DNA of 64,000 bases from Bryum argenteum (taxonomy: Eukaryota > Streptophyta > Bryopsida > Bryales > Bryaceae): the NCBI GenBank assembly GCA_037043015.1, contig CM073321.1, positions 7,584,001 through 7,648,000 of the forward strand. Direction: 5' to 3'. Each line of letters begins with the position of its first letter. Positions within the stretch are counted from its first letter, which is position 1. The notes beneath the pieces were generated by a model. The model did not search any database. It saw only the letters and a program-made list of their open reading frames with translations, and was not told where the DNA came from. Shown here piece after piece: positions 55,221 to 64,000 of this stretch. A program made the translations under genes and the position numbers.

Positions 55221-56058
55221 TAGAAACTAAACTCTTGATTTATCGGTGAAGTCTTTGTCGTCTCGATAGCAGCCACGGGAGAGTCACGGGAAGGGACAAC
55301 CTCTTCATGCTCCTCCCCATCCAATGCTACTGTAGTGGTGTGATGTGTCGGCGTTGCCGTAACCTCAGTCGCGACATCATCCTCTTGTCCAGGCCTATTC
55401 GAAATCTCGAGGGAATGCCCTGATTTAAGTAATGGGCAGGGTGCGGTCTTCGATTCAGAAACATGAGGAGGTTGTGGAGACGCGTCAATGGTTGCTGGAC
55501 TCGCGTCACAGATGCTCTGGCGAGGTTGATCTGGGTTGTAGGTGGCAATGGAAATAGGTATAGGCAAATTGGATAAGATATTCCCGAATGAAAGAAACAT
55601 CTGCTCCATCTTGCCTAGATGCATGCGAGTTCTAGACTGAGAGCTAATGATGGTGCAATCCAGTCTGTCAACGCGTGTATTTTGGGCCGCAATGTCTGCT
55701 AACCTTTGCTTCTCTCTCTCCATCCGCTCTGCGGCAAGTTCCTGTGCCTTGATGGCCTTCCGCGCCTCCTTCTCCTGCAGCTTTTGTGCCCGCTTCCGAT
55801 CCTTTGTGAGCAGAGGGACAACAATTTCGAGCTTCACTGGTGGTTGTGAAGGCTCTCCATCTTTCTTGGGCCCGATAGGGAGAAGAGGATCATCCTCATC
55901 GCGCTTTGGCTCTGGAGAATTAGGCTCCTCCGAGAAGTCGTAATATCGGATTTCTTTGTTATCCTCCGGCTTGTCCTGGGGCTTTCAGACTCCTTTCACG
56001 AACCATTTGTCGTACTTTCCCTTCTCAATCTGCCTCCTGTATGCGATCTGCGGGCATT
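55221..56058 (-). pseudogene. L3, acidic and coiled-coil region upstream of HAD
   Basis: From 56056 the frame reads CPQIAYRRQIEKGKYDKWFV, a TGA (Arg expected from CGA), EDNKEIRYYDFSEEPNSPEP and a coiled coil TKDRKRAQKLQEKEARKAIK / ERMEREKQRLADIAAQ (about 55810-55680). A Ser/Thr/Pro-rich acidic part ends near TSPINQE (55221). Coiled coil followed by HAD is the order seen in L1. The 5' continuation is cut by the CACTA element starting at 56059 and should lie beyond the right end of the window. Confidence 0.5.
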
Positions 56059-56884
56059 CACTAGAGGAAAACAGTGTCCGGAGGGACGCAGTTTAACGTG
56101 CGTTTTAACGCATTTTAACGCGGTTTAACAAGGGGAATTTTGTTGACGCAAAAATGCGCCCTACGTCACGAACGTCTTTTGGGCTTGACGTTGCACGTCT
56201 AAACGTGTTAAACCGTTTAACACAAAATTATGGCTGAGATTTAGACACGTGGCGTGAACCTAGATTTTGCATATAATTTTGCACTAGAAATTGGGTATAC
56301 ACTTATATTGTGTTAACGTTGACGCAGAGTGACGTGCTTCTCGAATGCGTCACTGACGTTAAATTTGACGTTGTTGAATGTTGTTAAACACAAATGTCTT
56401 TTGTTTTAACATGTTTCGGATGTTTCTTTAGACGTAGGGTGACATTCGCGTTATCAAGTTATGTGTCAAAAGAAACAAGGCCTCGTGTCAAAGTTGACGC
56501 ATGAAGTTGTGAAGAGAAACAGAACATGTTGTTCATGTTGACGCGTAGCAAGCGTCCATTATGACGCAGAGAGACACTTGTAAACATGAGTGTCAACGTT
56601 AATAGGGACGTTACATGATACAAAATGACGATAATGAAAACGTCAAAAGTGACGTTACATAACACATTTGATAACGTAAATGGAACGTAAAAAATAACAC
56701 ACGTTGACAGAAACATACAAGCGATGGAGCGGAACATGAACGCCAATTCACATGGAAAATTAACCTGTTGCATTGCATATACTGGTGATACAAAGTCGGT
56801 AGTAATCAGTAGCATAAAACATACAGGCTACGTGTATGTGCTCTAAAATAAGGTACTCCTATGTACTAAAATGCCAGATATGTA

Positions 56885-59800
56885 CTACTTGTACCTGGGC
56901 TTCAAGATCTCAACAGGGCTGTTGGCAAATTCAGCGTGGAGTGACTTACTCATTTCCTCATATTGGATTCTTTTTTAACTGCACAATACACATTAGACGT
57001 GTACGCGGTGAGTATAAAAATGCATGTCATGCAATGAAATGATGATAGAGATTCAGTCTGATGGTGGAGATATAGCTTACGTACCTTTTTAAAACACTTA
57101 ACAGGAACTGTCGCTTTCGATGCTGACCCCTTCTCCAAAACCCCCAGCTTCGTCCAGTATACACAATTGACTTATCATCGTGAGGGTAGACGAAAGCATG
57201 AGCCTGCTTCACAGCCTCCAAATGGGATCTACTTTTCGCCTCATCAAAGGTTGCAGTCTTGCGAGACTGTGCACGATAAGGCCGGACCTGTGTTTAGGAA
57301 TACATGGAAAATTTGGAAATGTAAATTAATAGTAAAGTTACATGTGTAACTTACCGCTAATTATTCATGCAAATTGATAGACCTGCAAACTAACCTCTAA
57401 GGGCTCGCTAAAGGCGCAACGTTTTTTGGTGATGGTTGCATCCTCCTTTGACTTCGCACGCTTGGACTGAGCCTTCAATGGAGATTTAGCTTTGTAGACC
57501 TTCATAGGGGACTTCGCCTTTTCGACCCCGCTCGGGTTGTTGTGCGACCTTCAGTCTCCATAGGCAATTTCTCTTCGGTCGAGGTTAGCGCTCCTGCCGG
57601 GTCGACTTCAACACGCCTCAAGTCGCTTGCGGGCCATCGAAGGATGTAACCGACAGCCTGCTTCATTGTGAAGACGTCGTCATCTTCAAATGGGCATTGG
57701 AGGTCATGATCTTCTTTTAGGCATGTCTTCACCTGCACAGAGAACTCGTCCTCTTCAATGGTCTTGCAGTGGATAGTCTCTCCAGGCATTCCGTGCAGCA
57801 CTCCATCACCAACAACTTCAGAAGTCAGGTCGTCGTGAGGGCCGCTGAGCAAGTGGACTGTCACTCCCTTAGCAAATCCACCCTGGGATGCCTACAATAT
57901 CCATACGAAAACACATTCACGTCAACAGTTACGTTTAATTACGTCACTTCAACCGTCAACTGAAACGTGTACAATGTCATTCTAAACGGGGTTTAATCCT
58001 TCCAGTATTACGTCACGTTTTACGTCATTTTGTGTCACCTTAGACGCAGTAGGACGTCAATAAAAACGCAATTTTATGTCACTTTAGATGCAATATTATG
58101 TCATGCTAAACGCAATTATATGTCTGAAAAAACATACATTGAAACATTGTATGGCACAGAAACAACAACCACCAACTTACCTGATTAATCGAGTCATTCG
58201 GGATGGACAGCGTTGCAATCATTTTGACTGCCTCCTGCTCGTCGCTAGGAGGTGACCCTGTGTCCCTCTTGGTGTTGGCATCCTTCTTGTGGGCATCCGC
58301 ATGCGCTTCAGTCTCTTGATGGACACCTTTCGGGGCACCATCATCTGGTGTCTGGTTCGCAGCATCCGCATGAGGCGTCACAAAATTGATGGGCGAGGCT
58401 GCAGCAGCCTCCTCATCTGGGTCTACTTCGGTGTCACGGGCCTCTTGCAGCAGCGTGGGAGCGTCCGGATCCTCTAGAGTAGGCAGAGGTGCCTCCCTCT
58501 CGTCCTTCGCGTCGGTGACATCATCCGGGGACTCCTCCGGCTTGGTTTCATCATTGTCAACGTCTGGGGTGAGCACAACTTCGTGTGCTGCCCTAGTGCT
58601 GCCTCGCTTGGGCTGCAATTGCCGTTTGGATTTCTTGGATGACTTAAGCAAGGGCGCAGAGGGCCCGACAACAGGTTTGGGTGCCAATGCTGCGATGGTG
58701 GCATGTAAATCACCTAGCATTTCCTCCACCTTCTTCAACCGCGACTCTTGGGCTACTAACATGGCCTCAAGCTTCTCCATCCGGCCATCATGGTCACTTT
58801 GTGATCGCTGCTGCTTGGCTAGGGCGCGCTCTTCAAAATCCCTTCGCCTCATTGCCTTCACCTCGATATCCAATTCCGCTTGTGTTGGCTTTCGTCCCAA
58901 TTTTATACTCTGCATAGGAGTTCTAGCTAGTCAGATCGTTGCCAAGAAAAACCCGAACATGTTCATCTATCCCATTGCGTCACTTGTAACATGGAGTCGT
59001 TCACCTATGTTTATTGTAACAGAAGCATGTTAACTTAAACGTTTAGAAAAGTTGTTTTATGTCACTTTTGACGCAGAGTCACGACACACAAAAAACAAGG
59101 GAAAGTAAAGGGAAACGCCATTTCACGTCAAAAGAAATGCACAGATACGTCCTTGACATGCACAAATCACAAATAACACTATGAAGCGTCAAAAGGAAAC
59201 ACAATGTCATCAGAAACATGACATAACGTAAATGTTGAAAACACAAGGTGACCCAAAAGGAAATGCACAGATACGTCCTTGACATGCACGAATCACAAAT
59301 AACACTATGAAGCGTCAAAAGGAAACACAATGCCGTCATCAGAAACATGACATAACGTAAATGTTGAAAACACAAGGTGACCCAATACTTACCAGCGTTG
59401 ACATTGCAGCTAGAGATAGGTTCCATGTGGTACCGGTCTTCGAAGGCCTCCCAAGCGAAATGCTGGACATGATCTGCGATTTTTCTTGTACTTCTGGGTC
59501 GTCCCTCATTTCCACCAACTTGTCCCAATGGCATTTGCTTATGTCGGCTGGCTTTGAAGCTCCTTCCTTGATGAGCTTGTTGATTCCGTGTTTCACCCGA
59601 GTCACTGCCCTAGACATCTTTGAGTCGAACCACTTCTGACTCAGTTCAGTGGTTTCGCCATAGAACTCGAACTCCGCTTGCACTCGTTCAATGAGAGCCC
59701 TCTTTGCCGCGCGTTTTTGACCAATCCAACCGGGCTTCACTGTCGGATCCAGCGCGCGGGCAAACTTCTGTAGGTCACGCGTCACCATTGCCTCGTGGGA

Positions 59801-60460
59801 TCCAACAGGCACACCATGCGCATTCAACCTGATTCGCAGTCGGTCCTTTGGTTCTTCATCATCCTCCTCGTCCTGGGATTGGATGTCGTCGTCCTCCTCC
59901 ATTTCTTCGTCCTCGGGCTCCTCATCTTCCATTTCTTCTTCATCTTCAGGCTCCTCTGATGACCTCCGCATGCGGCTCTGGGAACCAGATTCGGTGCTGC
60001 GCATGGCCGTCCTTCTTGTCCCAAGTGGCCCATGAGATCCGGATGACTGCCAAAGTGAGGAGGAGTTTCGTCGTGGTGGGGTTAAATCCTCGCTCAAGTC
60101 CTGCTGCGGCCTCGAGGGGGGTGGAATCAGCTTCAACACCCCTGCTGGCCTCCTTTGCGACGTCCCCGCAGGTGCTCGAGCACTAGACGAGGTGGTGGGC
60201 AGCGATTTTTGAGGGCTTCCTCTCGTCGCCCTCTCCATCCAGCCCGTCGTGATGCGGCGTTGTTGGGCGCCCTTTGTACTGCGAGGCACCTTCCGTGCTT
60301 TTCTGCCAGAGCCGCGGCCCTCTTCCATCGACGCTGTTCGCCCCTCTCGAGCAGGCAGAGATCCGCGAACCGCCTTTAGTGACAGCGAATTCCCTTGAAG
60401 CTTAACCGGCAAAACTCGATGCTTCCACTCCCTGAACAGCTCCTTAGTTTCTCTTCGTTT
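56885..60460 (-). pseudogene. TnpA/Ptta-like CACTA protein (Transposase_24 and DUF8039-like), frameshifted
   Basis: Minus-strand exons with phase-0 joins: 60460-59393, 58909-58181, 57891-57396, 57287-57085 and 56956-56885 (TAG). Exon 60460-59393 has RKARKVPRSTKGAQQRRITT, a Glu/Asp-rich tract and KCHWDKLVEMRDDPEVQEKS, typical of the Ptta/En-Spm Transposase_24 region. Exon 58909-58181 is a coiled coil plus acidic linker. Exon 57891-57396 (GGFAKGVTVHLLSG, GETIHCKTIEEDEFSVQV, FTMKQAVGYILRWPAS) matches the C-terminal domain of plant En/Spm proteins. A frameshift near 57550 is followed by KSPMKVYKAKSPLKAQSKRA. In exon 57287-57085 an extra TA near 57158 breaks IVY-WTKLGVLEKG. Such proteins bind subterminal repeats during transposition. 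Confidence 0.7.
59134..59390. repeat. ~126-bp tandem duplication in a TnpA-like intron
   Basis: GAAATGCACAGATACGTCC begins copies at 59134 and 59260. The unit runs to CACAAGGTGACCCAA, which in the second copy abuts the splice donor (CAGCG on the plus strand, CTG|GTAAGT on the minus). The copies differ mainly by a 3-base insertion (GCCGTCATC against GTCATC). Confidence 0.8.
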
Positions 60461-62597
60461 CTGTCAACACAAATCAAGCACATGTCTCATGTTTCCTTCC
60501 GTTACTAACAGCCCCCTTTTCCGGATGAGAATTTTGCTCTGATAAGAAACCAATTGAACAGTTCTGCTCAAAACTCAGTTTCATTGCCGAATCTGAAAAC
60601 AGCTTGAGGAATTGGTAACTAAGCCCTCCCTCAATCCACTTAGAACCCGAACCAAAACAATCCAAAGCAATCAACAACTAGAATTTGAATCACTCCGTCA
60701 CGAGGCACAACTTTCATGATGTGTCTATTGGTAAGACAAGAGAACAATTGTCTCTTGACCCCAAACATCAGATCATAATTGCAATATTGCAATATGAATC
60801 GTCTTGCATTGAGCTCTAAAAAGCCCAGACTAATGCATACTCATTTGACCTTCACAAGATCAATTTTGAGTTCATGGAACCAAAAACTCCGAGGACAAGG
60901 AAAAGATCACCATATCAATTGAGTTCGCTCTACTGTACACTCCGAGGACATTTAAACGAATCATGGTAGCTCAGCGTTGTGCATCATCCCTGAATGCAAT
61001 CCTGATCACATGACCTATACACAGACCCACTTCAATCTTATTTCCTTTTGGTCCACACTCCCTTGACCGCATATCTCAAACCACTACACACACCAATGAT
61101 GAAACCATTTCAACCGTGTATCATGACACATCAAAGCTACTTTTGATCCAGATTGGAATGTAATTTTAGTTTAGAAACATATAACCGTGATCATTGGAGA
61201 TTCCGGAGAATGGCAATAGTTTCATTGATGGCCCATGAGCACACGTGCAAGTGGGGTACCTTCTCAAATACAGTAATCGTTTAACAACTCATCTAGTGAT
61301 TAAACTTAGTACATTCTGTCACAAGCAGTCCGCCTCGTCCGAAGAACAAACATGCATTTGCCGTCACCCATTGCCGAAATATCACTCTGAACATGTTAAA
61401 AGACTCAAAATTTGATTGCCGAATCTGAGTGGAATTGCTCGTGATTGACCCCTCCCTCTATTCATCACCAACTAGAACCCCGAACCAAAACTGAAAAGAG
61501 CAATCAACGAAGAGAAATCTAGTCACTCCAAAATTGCGCGACAATCACGTCATCACTCAAACAAGAATCGATACAGGTGAATAATCCGTAACTAGCGAGG
61601 TTGAATATCAACATCTAAGTTTCATGTATTTGCACCCTAAACTGTGTTGCCATTTCAAGTGGCACCTTGATCTCAGTAAGCAAGGACAGTAGATCAGTAT
61701 GAAAATAAACAACTCGCAGAAATATCAAGTAGCAGAGACGAATCTGATGAGCTGGGCTAGAGTGGAGCGACGGTACTCAAGCCAGTAGAGCTATACTCGA
61801 TCAGACACTACACCTAAGTCGGAAGGGTGGAATTTCACTTGTGGGAAAGATGTCCTAATTCCAGAGTAGGTACAAGAGCTCGAATTCGGTTCGTGTTCAA
61901 TCCAGAACAGAACTACAAAGCTTTTGTCGATTATTTTCAGGAGACAAACCCTTCCTAACGTATCTTCAGTATAGTAAACTGTGAAAAGGCAAATTAGAGC
62001 ATATTAAGATGATACAGGGTACAAGAGATGCATCGGGAGGAAGAAAAAGAATTGCAAAACCTGCGGTCGGAGCTGCGGTCGGAGCTTTCCCCGAATGGGA
62101 ACCTGTTTCCCACGCACCCGACAAATCGGTACTGCGACGGCAAGCTTCTGATCGACTTCGAAGCGTTCGGCGTGCGATCATGCTTTATCTATCCAATGCT
62201 GCGAGGTACTAGCCCCGACTTCAGTGTACTTCGGCAATTTCTAAACCTATCAACCCTCGCTTCTCTTGCTCAGTCAGCAGCATTCCGACTACAATGGGAG
62301 GCCGTACTCGAATGAGAATTAAAAACCGATGGAGAAGCCGTCCACCTACCTGTCAGGGTCTCAGGGACGACGGCTTGCAACGCCGTAACTTTGCGTGCCC
62401 TAATTAAACTAGCAATTTTCTAGCAATTGCCTCGCATTAGTTCCAAAAACAAGCAACCTTCTACCTACCGCGCTCCTTAAGAGTACCGCGATATTAGACG
62501 AAAGGCTGCTGCGCTACTCCTTCGGCACACTCCAATTAGGTCGATCCCCGTGCAACATGAAAAGCTGGAATTGCATCTTGTGAGAACGATAGCTTAC
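60461..62597. other. Long intron or upstream region of the TnpA-like gene
   Basis: Two related blocks, near 60590-60700 and 61410-61540, share TTGCCGAATCTGA, CCCTCCCTC, GAACCC(C)GAACCAAAAC and GCAATCAACnA, so an internal duplication is likely. The overlapping short frames at 62009-62315 gave no recognisable product. Confidence 0.4.
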
Positions 62598-62918
62598 CTC
62601 TGCAAAGCTTGTGTCAAGTGTCGTGACGATTTCTCTCTCCGCGCTCTCCAAGTATGTGACGGCAGGACGCGTGCGCGAGCTCCGCCTTGGTTGGAACCCG
62701 GACTCCCCCTCCTCCGATCGCCTCCCTCCTCTTGCTGCAGGTTTCACTAATTGCGCAACGGCGGTGGACTTTACCGAGGACGACGTACGCGAAGGGAAGA
62801 GTGCGATAGCAAAGTTTGGATCGAAGCCAGCCTCCTTCAAACGTGCTGCTACCTCCCTCTCATTTGCTGCAACAATTGCATCACGCACTTGCTCGTAGGT
62901 GACAGCAGCCGCCTCCAT
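62598..62918 (-). CDS. Candidate first coding exon of the TnpA-like gene
   Basis: An ATG at 62918 opens MEAAAVTYEQVRDAIVAANE. The frame continues REVAARLKEAGFDPNFAIAL, GRRSEEGESGFQPRRSSRTR and TLDTSFAE, ending GAG|GTAAGC in phase 0, which fits the phase-0 acceptor at 60460. The frame is open upstream of the ATG, so the start is uncertain. No domain is recognised; the helical N-terminus could mediate protein contacts. It might instead be a separate small gene. Confidence 0.35.
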
Positions 62919-63391
62919 AACTTCACGCAATCTCCATGATGAGGATGCAATCCGGCGTTCATAAGTGCAATTGAGTAGGTGGCCTTATGGGCGTGCGCTA
63001 ATTAAAGCTCCCGGCGGTGTTAAGGTACGTAACCCCTACTTCCGTTTAGAAAATGATCCAAATTCAGCGTTTTAATTTATTTGTAATTACTATTTACTTG
63101 TGTTACTTTTAACACTATGTCACTTTTAACAGAACACACTTTAAACGTTCCATGACGTCATTTGTGACGTACCGTTGACGTGTTCTTGGATTGCGTCCTG
63201 TAAAACGACAACTTTCATGTTGTTTGACACTGTTCAACAAATGTGTAACTTATTTTAACGCGTTCACGGAAACGTCTTTAGGAGAAGGATGACGTCCGCG
63301 TCTTTCAATTTTTTCTCACAACATACACAATTTCTTAAGTGCATCGAGAGTACGATTTGATGTTGTCAAATGTTGCATTTGATGTTGTCAG

Positions 63392-63742
63392 ATGTCCTCT
63401 TTGTTGCAGAGTCTTTCTTGCCTTGCTATGAATTCTGGGCAATATGTGACTGGAGAGCCTGTTCCTGACATGTGCGGGAAGGAAAGGAAAGGCGTATTGA
63501 AAAGGAAGAGTTCTTTGCAGTACCTTGACCGCATAATAAGAAAAACCTTTCCTAGGAATGACATCGGAGAGGCCCATATTGGCGTGAGGGATTCACATAG
63601 GAAGAAGGTGGAGATGAAGAAATTTCTTTTAGAAATGCTACGACAGTCATCGGAAATGCTGCAACTATCACGAGAAATGCTACGACAATCTGAACTGATG
63701 TTAGGTCCCGAATTACCAGAACCCTCTGGCGATCCTCTGTAG
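63392..63742 (+). CDS. Unrecognised small frame with C-terminal Met/Leu heptads
   Basis: The frame reads NSGQYVTGEPVPDMCGKERK and IIRKTFPRNDIGEAHIGVRD, then LLEMLRQSSEMLQLSREMLR, a short amphipathic heptad repeat, and ends in TAG at 63742. TTGTTGCAG at 63405-63413 could be a splice acceptor instead of the ATG at 63392. It lies in the CACTA interior between subterminal-type repeats. It could be an exon of a plus-strand gene running into the element. Confidence 0.3.
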   Translation: MSSLLQSLSCLAMNSGQYVTGEPVPDMCGKERKGVLKRKSSLQYLDRIIRKTFPRNDIGEAHIGVRDSHRKKVEMKKFLLEMLRQSSEMLQLSREMLRQSELMLGPELPEPSGDPL

Positions 63743-64000
63743 AATCATAGAGGTTGCACACTAGAATTTCACTTACTCTAAAGTGTATAGGCTTTAGAAT
63801 ATTTAATCTGAATAAGTGAATTTTTGTACGTCACTTTGCGATATCAGAAACGCGATGTTACATAATGTTGCGTTTTCTAAGACATTATTCTGCGTCACTA
63901 GAAACGCAAAGTAACATACTATGACATTTTCCAAGGCGTCATTTTGCGTCACCTGAAACACAATGTAACATAATCAAATGTCTTCTACGACGTGAACTTG

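Larger units (their letters stand above)
56059..64000. mobile_element. CACTA (En/Spm) element with TnpA-like gene, right end outside the window
   Basis: The left terminus reads CACTAGAGGAAAACAGTG at 56059, next to ATT (candidate target duplication, 56056-56058). Subterminal repeats built from TTAACG, GACGCAGAGTGACG and GTCACTTTnGACGC words fill 56080-56760 and recur at 57895-58140, 58990-59390, 63040-63320 and 63780-64000. The right terminus is not seen, so the length is at least 7.9 kb. The internal minus-strand gene matches plant Ptta/En-Spm proteins. No TnpD-type DDE frame is visible in the window. Confidence 0.7.

Noticed and set aside
59361..60379. Plus-strand frames opposite the TnpA-like exon
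   Set aside because: Shadows of the acidic minus-strand exon, whose splice sites and family match support the minus strand.
1..64000. tRNA, rRNA or organelle-derived genes
   Set aside because: I found no cloverleaf arms with A/B box sequence and no recognisable rRNA or organelle coding sequence by eye; a dedicated scan was not possible.

Overview
The window looks like transposon-rich nuclear DNA of a land plant (streptophyte). Reading frames are cut by short GT...AG introns. The recognisable mobile elements are typical of plants: CACTA (En/Spm) elements with 3-bp target duplications, a MULE transposase with a SWIM zinc finger, a hAT transposase with DUF659 and dimerisation domains, and Ty3-type gag fragments. 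I see no bacterial operon or ribosome-binding-site structure and no tRNA or rRNA gene. Few genes resemble common angiosperm families, so I suspect a non-seed plant (bryophyte, lycophyte or fern), but I cannot prove the lineage. Almost every recognisable gene carries in-frame stops or frameshifts.

Layout. 0.3-5.1 kb (+): a decayed locus (L1) with a ParB-like segment, a beta-class DNA-methyltransferase-like domain, an acidic coiled coil and an FCP1/NIF-type HAD fragment. 7.2-8.8 kb (-): a decayed protein kinase. 9.3-20.0 kb: four copies (A-D) of one unrecognised family, called here WCHI after a conserved motif, with a RING-H2 frame after copy A. 20.9-24.1 kb (+): a decayed hAT transposase. 25.9-30.2 kb (-): a multi-exon ParB-like plus methyltransferase-like gene (L2). 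30.8-33.3 kb: a ~349-bp tandem repeat array containing a MITE. 33.3-34.8 kb (-): an unknown gene. 35.3-40.2 kb (+): a MULE transposase gene split by a 1.1-kb CACTA element. 41.3-42.5 kb (+): an unknown coiled-coil remnant. 43.0-44.2 kb (+): a 5'-truncated second MULE copy. 44.6-45.5 kb: gag fragments. 48.5-53.1 kb: a 4.6-kb CACTA element. 48.4-56.06 kb (-): locus L3, coiled coil plus HAD. 56.06 kb to the window end: a larger CACTA element with a multi-exon TnpA/Ptta-like gene.

Connections. (1) L1 and L2 share a ParB-like then methyltransferase-like order, and L1 and L3 share a coiled coil then HAD order, so these look like relics of one lineage-specific gene family or neighbourhood. L3 was cut by two CACTA insertions; its reading frame closes again exactly when the 48481-53099 element and one copy of its TGA target duplication are removed. 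(2) Arrays of a GC-rich dyad box (GCGACCG-N-CGGTCGC and variants), often with 21- or 42-bp spacing, lie just upstream of the kinase, of WCHI copies A, B and D, and of the hAT gene. A shared ~44-bp module lies between the TATA region and the ATG of WCHI B, C and D, with looser versions at WCHI A and the hAT gene. This points to a common promoter design across unrelated coding sequences. (3) At several stop codons the paralogue or family expects Trp or Arg, so TGG or CGA became a stop by a transition, which fits decay of cytosine-methylated repeats.
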